From an uncultured Alphaproteobacteria bacterium (GTDB lineage: Bacteria > Pseudomonadota > Alphaproteobacteria > Rhodobacterales > Rhodobacteraceae), in assembly GCA_902619165.1 (NCBI GenBank), contig CACNDI010000007.1, forward strand, positions 24,249-88,248: a stretch of DNA of 64,000 nt, read 5' to 3'. Made by a program: the position numbers and the translations under genes. The first letter of the stretch is position 1; each line of letters starts with the position of its first letter. The notes beneath the pieces were generated by a model that worked only from the letters and a program-made list of their open reading frames with translations, searched no databases and was not told the origin of the DNA. This document shows positions 7,948 through 15,131 of this stretch, one piece after another.

Positions 7948-8301
7948 ATGAATTTTAAGAAACTTGAAGCAATGTTTGAAACCGCAAATAATGGAGACGT
8001 ATCTCTTCTTAAAAAATATTTGTCTGAAAATTTTTTTTGGCGATCAATAACTCAATCAAGTCTTACAAAAAATAAACGTGATAAGTCGGAAACTATCGCC
8101 TGGTTCGAAGAACAGCCAAGATCAAATATTGGAAAAATAACTTGTCATTTCGAAAACGATAAAATTATAGTTTACCAACACTCGGTTCCAGATCATGTCG
8201 AACCTGATGGAGTGATCTTGGGGTTTGTAAAAATTGAGAAGAATGAAATTATAGAAATGTCTCATGCAAGGGGTAAAAGACCTTTAAGCAAGAAAGGGTA
8301 G
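7948..8301 (+). CDS. NTF2-like / SnoaL-type small protein
   Basis: The 117-residue protein has the layout of the NTF2-like (SnoaL) cone fold: an N-terminal helix pair (FKKLEAMFETANNGDVSLLKKYLSE), a tryptophan-containing second block and a beta-rich C-terminal half ending in a basic tail. Members range from cyclases and isomerases to binding proteins, so no reaction can be assigned. The start is supported by AAAGGAG (7935-7941) six bases upstream. It stands alone, convergent with the membrane-protein gene at 8380-8802. Its promoter is a copy of the one before the acyltransferase and carries a Pho box, which would make it a phosphate-starvation gene of unknown role. Confidence 0.7.
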   Translation: MNFKKLEAMFETANNGDVSLLKKYLSENFFWRSITQSSLTKNKRDKSETIAWFEEQPRSNIGKITCHFENDKIIVYQHSVPDHVEPDGVILGFVKIEKNEIIEMSHARGKRPLSKKG

Positions 8302-8379
8302 TCTTGAACTCAGTCCAGTCTGTAGTTCTAGTCGTGAGTTTCTTTATGCTGCCAATACCAAAGATGGTATTAGGATTAT

Positions 8380-8802
8380 TCACCTTGAAAAAAGCAGATA
8401 CAAGTCGGGATTGTCTATCAACAGCATGGCAACTGCAGTACCACATATCGCGGATCCAATCATTAGTGCTCTGTCGCTCCATTGCATGCCGACATATATC
8501 CATCCGATGGCACTAAAGAAATAACACAATTGCCCCAAAATATACATTTTTCCTGATGTAAGAAATACTCCTAATACACACAATAGCATGGCTCCCCATT
8601 TAACATACCAATCTTTTGTACCAGTAGGCGTAAGAGGTTTAATGTCATCGTACTCGCCTTGTAATTCTTCTAGCTCTTGAGCAAGCCTCTTTTTTTCAGA
8701 CGCTAACTCCATTGCTAGTCTTCCTGCTTTAGTAGTTATATTATGTAATTTTCCGTCTTCACCTAATTCAGTGATGGTATCAGCGTCTTTTTCCTTCGAC
8801 AT
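8380..8802 (-). CDS. membrane protein with coiled coil, function unknown
   Basis: The start at 8802 is chosen over one 66 bases upstream because an AAAGGAAAT ribosome-binding site precedes it. The 140-residue product has an acidic N-terminus, a probable coiled coil at residues 28-52 (rich in Glu, Leu and Lys), a linker, then about three hydrophobic segments (68-84, 86-105, 111-129). The string WIYVGMQWSD between the last two is distinctive. It seems reminiscent of membrane proteins from marine phage or metagenomes, but I cannot name a family. It lies between the two promoter copies, convergent with the NTF2-like gene, and no Pho box is seen upstream of it. Confidence 0.65.
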   Translation of the reverse strand: MSKEKDADTITELGEDGKLHNITTKAGRLAMELASEKKRLAQELEELQGEYDDIKPLTPTGTKDWYVKWGAMLLCVLGVFLTSGKMYILGQLCYFFSAIGWIYVGMQWSDRALMIGSAICGTAVAMLLIDNPDLYLLFSR

Positions 8803-8942
8803 TTTATTTCCTTTTGAGGATTTAATTTCAATCGCGCCAAAATTTAGCAATACTAATAATTTAGTCAAATAAAAATTAAAAATAGTCTTACAACACGCTT
8901 CTAAAGTCCAATTTTATATATTGATTAGCTGTTACATCAATG

Positions 8943-8982
8943 TATCAAAAAGAAAAGGGCCGTCTGCTTACAACGGCCCAGT
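8943..8982 (-). terminator. possible minus-strand intrinsic terminator
   Basis: Seven-base arms GGGCCGT and ACGGCCC enclose a short loop. Read on the minus strand the stem is followed by TTTTCTTTTT, like an intrinsic terminator; on the plus strand there is no T run. No minus-strand gene is seen just upstream, so the transcript it would end is unknown. It may be a leftover of the duplicated element. Confidence 0.4.
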
Positions 8983-9150
8983 TGGGAGGGAAATACATGC
9001 GTGTATTTACAGATTGTCTAACTTTTAAATGTTAAAGATTGATGACAATTTGATGAAAATTTTTAAATCATCATTTGAGTTAATAATTTTATTATTCAAT
9101 CTAAATTTGTCGAAAAAGTACAATCAAAATTTGAGAACTTACTCACGTGG

Positions 9151-9179
9151 ATGTCATTAATTTTTCATAAATTCATCAA
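9151..9179 (+). promoter_or_regulatory. candidate Pho box before the acyltransferase (copy B)
   Basis: ATGTCAT (9151, six of seven to the consensus) and TTTTCAT (9162) are exactly 11 bp apart, followed by TCATCAA (9173). The box ends 46 nt before the TTG start at 9226. The ATG inside the first heptamer opens a longer frame, but it is part of the duplicated promoter, so I do not take it as a start codon. Confidence 0.6.
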
Positions 9180-9225
9180 TTATTTGTTACATCTTTTAAC
9201 AATCAACAGGCTAGGAGTATTGATT

Positions 9226-10068
9226 TTGCAAAATAGCAGTCAGACACACCCTGTGTTTTCATTCGCCGACGGAGAAATGGGTGTAATTCTCAACAAAATA
9301 ATCCGCTACTTAGAAAAATTAACGGGTCAACCGCGTATAGAAAAACTGTATTTTGACTATGTAAATGACAATCTAAATCCAGAATATTTTTGGTCAGATG
9401 CACTTGACCGACTGCGTATCGAACTAGATGTTCGTCGAGAGGTTTCAAATGGAATAATGGCATCCATACCGTCTACTGGACGGGTCGTGACCATCGCTAA
9501 TCATCCATATGGAGTCATAGATGGACTTGCCTTGTGTTCAATTATGGCCGAGGTGCGGCATGACTATAAAATCATTACCCACAGGGTATTGAGACAGGCA
9601 CCAGCGGTAATGGATAAAATTCTGCCAATAGATTTTGCAGAGACTAAAATTGCGCTTAAAACAAATATGGAGTCTCGTCGCAGAGCGTTGGAGCATCTCA
9701 GAAATGGCGGAGCACTTATCATCTTCCCAGCAGGTGCCATATCATTGGCGCCAAATATATTTGGGACTGCGAGTGATGCGCCGTGGAAAACATTTGTTGC
9801 GAAATTAGCATTGCAGCCTGACACAACTACTATTCCGTTCTTCTTCGAGGGACGTAATTCAGCGTTATTTCAAATTGCAAGAAGAGTAAGCTTTACTCTT
9901 GGTTATTCTCTGATGTTTAGAGAAATTTGTAGAAGAATTGGGACAAATTTAACGGTCACGATGCGCCCCCCCATACACAGTTCCGAACTAGCTGAAATGG
10001 AAAACCGGAATGTGGTCACAGAATATCTCAGGCGCCAAACCTATAATTGGTCTTATAAGGCTTTTTAG
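9226..10068 (+). CDS. PlsC-type acyltransferase of the lipid-remodelling cassette
   Basis: The 280-residue protein has the glycerolipid acyltransferase motifs: block I NHPYGVID (His93, Asp99) and the FPAG block III (167-170), with a partly hydrophobic first half. Such enzymes put a fatty acyl chain on a lysolipid or similar acceptor at the inner membrane. I start it at TTG 9226 because AGGAG (9213-9217) is eight bases upstream and any earlier start falls in the duplicated promoter. Its 3' end overlaps the opposing glycosyltransferase gene by 41 bases. With plcP and agt it may help rebuild diacylglycerol-based, phosphorus-free lipids; the acceptor is not known. Base composition is richer in G+C than the phn genes. 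Confidence 0.8.
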   Translation: MQNSSQTHPVFSFADGEMGVILNKIIRYLEKLTGQPRIEKLYFDYVNDNLNPEYFWSDALDRLRIELDVRREVSNGIMASIPSTGRVVTIANHPYGVIDGLALCSIMAEVRHDYKIITHRVLRQAPAVMDKILPIDFAETKIALKTNMESRRRALEHLRNGGALIIFPAGAISLAPNIFGTASDAPWKTFVAKLALQPDTTTIPFFFEGRNSALFQIARRVSFTLGYSLMFREICRRIGTNLTVTMRPPIHSSELAEMENRNVVTEYLRRQTYNWSYKAF

Positions 10069-11140
10069 ATATCTGATACCTGTCTACAATCTTGTGAGCA
10101 TTGGTTAGATGGCTAAAAAATATATCCGTTGCCGACTTCCATGAGAATTTCTCCGCATGCATACGAACAATTTTTCGGTCAATTTTTAGGGCAGCTAGAC
10201 AGCCTTTCTTTAAGTCATTGTCCAAGATGCCTGCACCAGATTCACCTACGACATCTATTGGACCCGTGACTGGAAAAGCTGCTACAGGCAGACCGCAACC
10301 CATTGCTTCTAACAGAACAAGGCCAAAAGTATCTGTTCGACTAGGAAACACAAAAACATCCGCGCGATTGTAGAATGCTGGTAAGTTCTCCGTTGGATGC
10401 GCATCATGAAAAATAACTTTGGGATATTTTTTCTTCAGTGTTTTAAGAGCGGGCCCTTCTCCAACAACATGTTTTTCACCTGGTAGATCCAAATCTAAAA
10501 ATCCACTAAGATTTTTCTCAACAGCTACTCGCCCAACATAAATAAAAACAGGTTTCGTTGCGTTATCCAGTTTTGCGATACTCGCGTTTAGCTTTTCGAT
10601 GTTTCCAGTGGGTTTCTTAACGTTTCTGTTACATGGATTAAAAATGGTAAGATCAACCCCTCGCGGCCACAATACAGGGTTTCCGATTTGCCATTTTTCT
10701 AGGTCTCTTATAACAGTGTTGGTTGGTGCCATCACATTTTTAGCCGGACTGTGAAACCAACGCAAGAGTGCGTATGTAGCTCCAAGCGGCAATTTAGTCC
10801 TAGAACGTATATACTCTGGAAAACGGGTGTGGAATGCAGTTGTGAAATCTAAATTATGTGAAGTTGCGTAACGCCGGGCAGCCAGACCAAGTGGCCCCTC
10901 AGTTGCAATATGAATTGCGTCTGGTTGAGACACCTGAATTTTTTCAGCAATCTTTTTTCCTGGAAAAATTGAAAGTCTAATTTCCGGATAAGTTGGACAA
11001 GGAATCGTACGAAACGATTCAGGGGTAATAAGTTCAGCTTTATGCCCCATCTGGACCAAATGATCGCGTGTTTTTGTTAGTGTTTGTACAACTCCATTGA
11101 CTTGTGGGTACCACGCATCTGTGATAATTAAAATTTTCAC
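10028..11140 (-). CDS. agt: Agt-type GT4 glycosyltransferase making glycolipids
   Basis: This 370-residue GT4-family (GT-B fold) glycosyltransferase has an N-terminal acceptor domain starting KILIITDAWYPQVNGV and a C-terminal nucleotide-sugar domain with the E-x7-E type region SRTDTFGLVLLEAMGCG. In marine alphaproteobacteria and rhizobia the enzyme next to PlcP (Agt) glycosylates diacylglycerol to mono- or diglycosyl lipids when phosphate is short. The start overlaps the plcP stop (ATGA), so the two are one operon with plcP first. The 3' end overlaps the acyltransferase gene from the other strand. Related sugar-lipid transferases look alike, so Agt is assigned by family plus its plcP neighbour. 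Confidence 0.82.
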   Translation of the reverse strand: MKILIITDAWYPQVNGVVQTLTKTRDHLVQMGHKAELITPESFRTIPCPTYPEIRLSIFPGKKIAEKIQVSQPDAIHIATEGPLGLAARRYATSHNLDFTTAFHTRFPEYIRSRTKLPLGATYALLRWFHSPAKNVMAPTNTVIRDLEKWQIGNPVLWPRGVDLTIFNPCNRNVKKPTGNIEKLNASIAKLDNATKPVFIYVGRVAVEKNLSGFLDLDLPGEKHVVGEGPALKTLKKKYPKVIFHDAHPTENLPAFYNRADVFVFPSRTDTFGLVLLEAMGCGLPVAAFPVTGPIDVVGESGAGILDNDLKKGCLAALKIDRKIVRMHAEKFSWKSATDIFFSHLTNAHKIVDRYQISKKPYKTNYRFGA

Positions 11141-11997
11141 GGACTGTTACTCTTGCTAAGTAGTTCACCAAGCGCTGCTGTTGGCCCCCCATCAATCCCG
11201 TCTTTCACTGATGATACATCAGCCACTGAAGCAATATTTTTTGAAATTTTATCCCAATTTAGTAATTCCAATTTACCGTCGTAATGCTCTACCAGTGCAG
11301 AGCGAGATTCTACCCAATCACCGTCATTTCCGTATATGATTCCGTCTGTAATTTTTAACTCTGGTTTGTGTATATGCCCGCATATAATTCCGCTACATCC
11401 GCGCCTTCGAGTTTCTGTTACCATTGCATGTTCAAATGCAGAAATGAATGAAACTGCCAATTTGACTTTAAGTTTTAAGTATTGAGAAAACGACCAATAA
11501 GGCAGTTTGAATGCGTCACGCCAAATATTTAGCCAGCGATTCACGCGAAGCAAAATCTGATAAGCTTTGTCACCAATATACGCTAACCAGCGCGCATGTT
11601 GAATGACATGGTCAAAAAGATCACCATGCACGATCCACAGTCTCTTACCGTCAGCAGTTTCATGGATGTAGTCAAGGCATATTTTGATCTCACCAAAGGT
11701 CACATTAACAAATTGACGCGCTGCCTCATCATGGTTTCCTGGAATAAACACTACATTCGTACCATGACGAGCTTTTCTGAGGAGTTTTTGCACGATGTCA
11801 TTGTGAGCTTGTGGCCAATACCAACGCTTTTTCAATTGCCAACCGTCGATGATATCTCCGACCAAAAACAAATTTTCAGATCGCGTACACTTTAAAAAAT
11901 GCAGAAGTTGATCTGTACTGGCGCCAGGAGTACCAAGATGTATATCTGAAATCCAGATACTTCTATAGATCTTGAGGCCATCAAACCGATTATCCAT
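11137..11997 (-). CDS. plcP: PlcP-type phospholipase C (metallophosphoesterase)
   Basis: The 286-residue calcineurin-like phosphoesterase carries Asp18-x-His20, Asp48 in GDIIDGW, Asn88-His89-Asp90, HGD at 124-126 and His208-x-His210. It is often annotated as the UDP-2,3-diacylglucosamine hydrolase LpxH, but the GDIIDGWQLKKRWYW string and the translational coupling to a GT4 enzyme match PlcP of Sinorhizobium and marine roseobacters. PlcP cuts phosphatidylcholine and other phospholipids to diacylglycerol plus a phospho-headgroup during phosphate starvation. A candidate Pho box lies upstream on the minus strand (12054-12082). LpxH is the main alternative. Base composition is higher in G+C than the flanking phn genes. 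Confidence 0.85.
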   Translation of the reverse strand: MDNRFDGLKIYRSIWISDIHLGTPGASTDQLLHFLKCTRSENLFLVGDIIDGWQLKKRWYWPQAHNDIVQKLLRKARHGTNVVFIPGNHDEAARQFVNVTFGEIKICLDYIHETADGKRLWIVHGDLFDHVIQHARWLAYIGDKAYQILLRVNRWLNIWRDAFKLPYWSFSQYLKLKVKLAVSFISAFEHAMVTETRRRGCSGIICGHIHKPELKITDGIIYGNDGDWVESRSALVEHYDGKLELLNWDKISKNIASVADVSSVKDGIDGGPTAALGELLSKSNSP

Positions 11998-12053
11998 GAA
12001 CCTGCCTTCTACTCTTAATCATCTAGATTGCATCCAAAGTTTTTTTCAAAAAT

Positions 12054-12082
12054 ATTTCAGATTAGTAACATTTTTGTGAATA
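12054..12082 (-). promoter_or_regulatory. candidate Pho box before plcP-agt
   Basis: On the minus strand TATTCAC, ATGTTAC and CTGAAAT follow at 11-bp steps (low ends 12076, 12065 and 12054), matching CTGTCAT at 3, 4 and 5 of 7 positions. The box ends 56 nt before the plcP start. It is weak alone but in the same place as the stronger boxes. Confidence 0.4.
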
Positions 12083-12228
12083 GAAAAACCTTAAAAAAAA
12101 AAAAGCGACATTTAGTTGATCTCAAATCTTCGACGCAAAAATAAAGTGGAGCTCAGCACAGAGCCCAATAACCAGTCTTTGATGAACAAAAACCTAAATA
12201 AAATGTTATTAAAGTAGACTAATCTAAA

Positions 12229-12327
12229 TCAGATTAAGGAGATACCTGCTTTCTCTTTTAGCCATTTACCCATGCAACCAAGCGCTTCTGACCACTTGAA
12301 CTTTGGATTGGATGAGAAAACTGATGA
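12229..12327 (-). pseudogene. possible gene remnant between plcP and phnD
   Basis: A 32-residue open stretch on the minus strand between two stops reads like a natural protein C-terminus (KFKWSEALGCMGKWLKEKAG) but has no start codon in a sensible place. It may be the last trace of a lost gene, or chance. I cannot assign a family. The rest of 11998-12558 holds the plcP Pho box, an orphan terminator and the phnD promoter. Confidence 0.2.
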
Positions 12328-12397
12328 CTAAAAAAATTCATAATAATGTTATCTTTTTGTATTATTTATCTGAATACAATTAGATCTCGTTTCCCTC

Positions 12398-12436
12398 AAA
12401 GGGAGAATCTAGTGCCTGTAGATTTCTCCCTTTTTT
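12398..12436 (+). terminator. orphan intrinsic terminator upstream of phnD
   Basis: AAAGGGAGAATCTA pairs with TAGATTTCTCCCTTT (one base bulged) around loop GTGCCTG and is followed by a T run on the plus strand. No plus-strand coding gene ends here: plcP-agt runs the other way. It may end a small RNA transcribed somewhere in 12085-12398, or block read-through into phnD. Confidence 0.65.
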
Positions 12437-12480
12437 CTGAAAAAGAAATAATATCGTGGATCTCTTATGAGGGTATAAAG

Positions 12481-12509
12481 TTGTCAAAAATCTATTAGGT
12501 TTTTGTCAC
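12481..12509 (+). promoter_or_regulatory. candidate Pho box before phnD
   Basis: TTGTCAA (12481), CTATTAG (12492) and TTGTCAC (12503) lie at exact 11-bp steps. The outer units match CTGTCAT at 5 of 7. The box ends 49 nt before the phnD start, and a TTTAATAAT stretch near 12529 could be the -10 region. It is one of the clearest Pho boxes in the window. Confidence 0.65.
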
Positions 12510-12558
12510 AAAAGCGTTAATGAACTTTTTAATAATTGGGAAAAGCAAGGAGTTAATT

Positions 12559-13437
12559 ATGAAATTTGTTATTAAAACTATATTGTTAATTTGCTTATCC
12601 CTAGGGATAGGCTCAGTAGTTTCAGCGAAAAATTACAAAATGGCTGTTACTGATATTGAAGGAATGGATGCTCTTATCTCTGAGTGGGGGCCATTCAAGG
12701 ACGCTTTAGAAAAAGCCACTGGTGATACTTTTGAATTTTTTGCCGTAAGCAATCAAACTGCAACAGCAGAGGCATTGAGAGGAAAGAAATTAGATTTTGC
12801 AATAACAGGTCCTGCAGAGTATGTGGCAATTAACAAGCTTACAAACTCTCAAGCAATGATTGCGATTGCGAGACCAGATTATTACTGCGGTATTGTCGTT
12901 AAGACAGGAGTAGGAATAATGAAGATGGAAGATTTAAAAGGTAAAGCAGTCTCTTTTGCTAAGCCTGGGTCGACATCTGGACATTTTTGTCCGATGCAAG
13001 TGATGATGGACCATGGAGTAGACCCAATGAAAGACATCAAAGTAATCCATACAAAGAAGGCATTGCAACATGCTGGGCTAGAGAGAGGTGATACAGCGGC
13101 AATTGGTGTCCGAATTAGCTCTTGGATCAAATATAATAGAACGCCCGAAAATCAAGGTCAGTTCAAGGTGTTAGCTAGGTCAGGTGATCTGCCCTACGAT
13201 ATGATGATGGGTGGAGGTCATTTAACGCAGGCTGAAATAGATAAAGTAACCAAGGCAATGAAAGATAATGAAGATTCGCTGATTGCTGGAATTTTAGCTG
13301 GGCTTGATGATAAAGGTAAGCCAGCCAATGATAAATATATTGGCACAAGATTGCTGGAAGTTAATGATTCGGACTATGATGTGGTAAGAGCCATGTACAG
13401 GACAGCTGGATTGCCCGAATTTGATATTCAAGACTAA
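12559..13437 (+). CDS. phnD: PhnD, phosphonate-binding periplasmic protein
   Basis: PhnD captures phosphonates in the periplasm for the PhnCE importer. The start at 12559 gives a clean signal peptide (MKFVIKTILLICLSLGIGSV, cleavage after VSA at about residue 23) and has AAGGAG (12547-12552) six bases upstream; an ATG 39 bases earlier spoils the signal and is rejected. The mature part has the family's VTDIEGMDALISEWGPF opening, the TATAEALRGKKLDFAITGPA core, and LARSGDLPYD later. Length (292) is usual. The ligand (methylphosphonate, 2-aminoethylphosphonate or phosphite) cannot be read from sequence. The gene is first in phnDCE and sits 49 nt behind a Pho box. Confidence 0.92.
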   Translation: MKFVIKTILLICLSLGIGSVVSAKNYKMAVTDIEGMDALISEWGPFKDALEKATGDTFEFFAVSNQTATAEALRGKKLDFAITGPAEYVAINKLTNSQAMIAIARPDYYCGIVVKTGVGIMKMEDLKGKAVSFAKPGSTSGHFCPMQVMMDHGVDPMKDIKVIHTKKALQHAGLERGDTAAIGVRISSWIKYNRTPENQGQFKVLARSGDLPYDMMMGGGHLTQAEIDKVTKAMKDNEDSLIAGILAGLDDKGKPANDKYIGTRLLEVNDSDYDVVRAMYRTAGLPEFDIQD

Positions 13438-13454
13438 TCCATAGATGTATGGAG

Positions 13455-13480
13455 AGCGCTCTATGCTAGTATAGGGCGCT
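13455..13480 (+). other. intercistronic hairpin between phnD and phnC
   Basis: AGCGCTCTAT pairs with ATAGGGCGCT over ten bases (one G-U) around loop GCTAGT. There is no T run, so it is not a standard terminator. Such hairpins after a binding-protein gene usually protect its mRNA and lower expression of the genes behind it. Similar hairpins follow ugpB and the peptide-type binding protein gene in this window. Confidence 0.7.
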
Positions 13481-13486
13481 TGATAT

Positions 13487-14254
13487 ATGATTGATTTAGA
13501 AATAAAAGATTTAAAAAAAAGCTTCGGTAGCGAATCTGTATTAAAAGGTCTTTCTTTTAGCGTTAATTCGCAAAGTTTATTAGCGATAATTGGTTCTAAT
13601 GGAGCAGGTAAATCTACCTTGCTGAGATGTTGCAGCCGCTTAATTGAGCCATCGAGTGGAAGTATCAAAGTTTTTGACAAGGAAATAACAAATTTAAATA
13701 GTCATCGGCTACGACAAATACGAAGAGATGTAGGGTTTATTTTTCAACGGCATAATCTAGTTCCTCGACTGAGTGTGTTGTCTAATGTTATTCATGGAGA
13801 TTTTGGAAATATCACTAGCGGTTTAAAGGGAGTAACACGATGGTTTCATTTTCTGGCACCCCAAGCTTCTAGGTCAAGGGCAATGGATTGCCTACGGAAG
13901 GTGAATTTATCTCACCTTGCGATGAAACGAGTTGACACCCTTTCAGGAGGGCAATCTCAAAGAGTTGCAATAGCAAGAGTTCTGATGCAAAAACCCAAAT
14001 TATTACTTGCTGATGAGCCAGTCGCTAGCCTTGACCCAGTAGCTGCAAAAACAGTTATGGAGCTTCTCACAGAACTATGTAAAAAAGAAAAGATGACAGT
14101 CATATTTACCTCCCACAATGTTGAAGATGCAGTAAAATATTCTGACAAAGTTTTAGCTTTAAAAGACGGTGAAATAAGTTTCTTCAAAGCAAGTAAAACG
14201 ATAGATCAAAAAAAATTAATTGCACAATACGACAGCTCTGTAAGATTCGTTTAA
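13487..14254 (+). CDS. phnC: PhnC, phosphonate ABC transporter ATPase
   Basis: PhnC is the cytoplasmic ATPase that drives phosphonate import through PhnE. The 255 residues contain Walker A (GSNGAGKST, near 42-50), the Q-loop FIFQRHNLVPRLSVLSNV typical of PhnC, the signature LSGGQSQRVAIAR and Walker B LLLADEPVASLD. PhnK and PhnL elsewhere in the window are pathway ATPases; this one has binding-protein and permease partners on both sides. Translation starts six bases after the intercistronic hairpin, without a clear Shine-Dalgarno sequence. phnE follows after five bases. Confidence 0.93.
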   Translation: MIDLEIKDLKKSFGSESVLKGLSFSVNSQSLLAIIGSNGAGKSTLLRCCSRLIEPSSGSIKVFDKEITNLNSHRLRQIRRDVGFIFQRHNLVPRLSVLSNVIHGDFGNITSGLKGVTRWFHFLAPQASRSRAMDCLRKVNLSHLAMKRVDTLSGGQSQRVAIARVLMQKPKLLLADEPVASLDPVAAKTVMELLTELCKKEKMTVIFTSHNVEDAVKYSDKVLALKDGEISFFKASKTIDQKKLIAQYDSSVRFV

Positions 14255-14259
14255 TTGAT

Positions 14260-15105
14260 ATGAACCAGAAAATGAAAACCCCAAAAAGATTTGAACAAAT
14301 ATCATCCTTTCAATATATGTCCATTATTGTTTTCTTTTTGATTATGGTGTGGGCTCTTGATGGCTCCGGTTTTTCCTTTAGCAAATTATTTGGAAGCAGT
14401 GAGTACATTGGTAGGTTTCTCAGTGAAGCCTTTCCTCCTATTAGCGAGCATAGATTAAGCTGGAATGATTTTAACAGGTATATTTTGCTCTTAATTGAGA
14501 CGGCTCAAATGGCAATTTTTGGTACGTTTTTAGGAATAATTGTAGGTTTTTTATTTGCGCTGATGGCCTCAAGAGGCTTATTCGGAAATAGCATCCCGGC
14601 AAGAATGCTTCAAGTAGTTGCAAAGTTTCTAATAACATTTATGCGAACAATACCTGATTTAGTATGGGCAATAATATTTGTAATGGTTGTAGGGCTTGGA
14701 GCTTTTGCAGGCACATTAACGATTGCAATAGACACAATAGGATTTGTAGGTAGATTTTTTGCTGAAGAGATGGAGGATGTTGAAAGGAGTGCAGCTGAAG
14801 GTATAGAGAGTAGTGGAGCGTCAAAGCTAGACAGTACTTTTTCAGCAATCATTCCTGCCGCCATGCCTGGCTTTATAACGACATCGCTTTTCGCCTTAGA
14901 AAAGTCTGTAAGAGGATCAGTGGTGTTAGGTCTAGTTGGTGCTGGTGGAATCGGAATGGAATTAAACAGTCTTTTTAATTGGATGGCTTACGATAGAGCT
15001 GTTGTAGTAATAGGCTTAATGTTTGTTTTAATATTGTTCGTAGAACAAATTAGCAGTTATGCTCGCTTAAAGATACTTGATGGATCTGTTAAGAGTGGGA
15101 AATAA
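14260..15105 (+). CDS. phnE: PhnE, phosphonate ABC transporter permease
   Basis: PhnE forms the membrane channel of the phosphonate importer. The 281-residue protein has one N-terminal membrane segment near residues 22-40, then a MetI-like permease domain with about five further segments; the EAA loop that contacts PhnC lies around AAAEGIESSGASKLDSTFS-like sequence near residues 170-190. Only one phnE gene is present (some operons have two), so the channel would be a homodimer. It ends 26 bases before the methyltransferase gene, which is probably co-transcribed. Confidence 0.92.
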   Translation: MNQKMKTPKRFEQISSFQYMSIIVFFLIMVWALDGSGFSFSKLFGSSEYIGRFLSEAFPPISEHRLSWNDFNRYILLLIETAQMAIFGTFLGIIVGFLFALMASRGLFGNSIPARMLQVVAKFLITFMRTIPDLVWAIIFVMVVGLGAFAGTLTIAIDTIGFVGRFFAEEMEDVERSAAEGIESSGASKLDSTFSAIIPAAMPGFITTSLFALEKSVRGSVVLGLVGAGGIGMELNSLFNWMAYDRAVVVIGLMFVLILFVEQISSYARLKILDGSVKSGK

Positions 15106-15131
15106 CGCATTTGGAAAAGAAAGGTAGAAAA

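Larger units (their letters stand above)
8930..9198 (+). repeat. duplicated promoter region, copy B
   Basis: This is the second copy of the sequence at 7670-7919, about 1.26 kb downstream and in the same orientation. It contains two hairpins missing or decayed in copy A: GGGCCGT/ACGGCCC (8957-8982) and AAATACA/TGTATTT (about 8991-9008). Its 3' end holds the Pho box that precedes the acyltransferase. Bases 8803-8929 just upstream show nothing beyond the promoter side of the minus-strand membrane-protein gene. Confidence 0.85.

Noticed and set aside
8304..8516. 70-codon plus-strand frame after the NTF2-like gene
   Set aside because: It is antisense to the better supported membrane-protein gene (8380-8802) and has no domain or ribosome site.
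7670..9198. Direct repeats as an insertion sequence or composite transposon
   Set aside because: No transposase, no terminal inverted repeats and no target duplication seen; the repeat is promoter sequence with Pho-type units.
9151..9225. ATG at 9151 as start of the acyltransferase
   Set aside because: These bases belong to the duplicated promoter and hold the Pho-type heptamers; TTG 9226 has AGGAG at the right distance and gives a normal N-terminus.
11137..11997. LpxH (UDP-2,3-diacylglucosamine hydrolase) for the metallophosphoesterase
   Set aside because: Possible by fold, but coupling to a GT4 enzyme, the GDIIDGW region and the Pho setting favour PlcP. Not fully excluded.
12520..12558. 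ATG at 12520 as start of phnD
   Set aside because: It adds 13 residues before an otherwise perfect signal peptide and has no ribosome site; ATG 12559 has AAGGAG six bases upstream.
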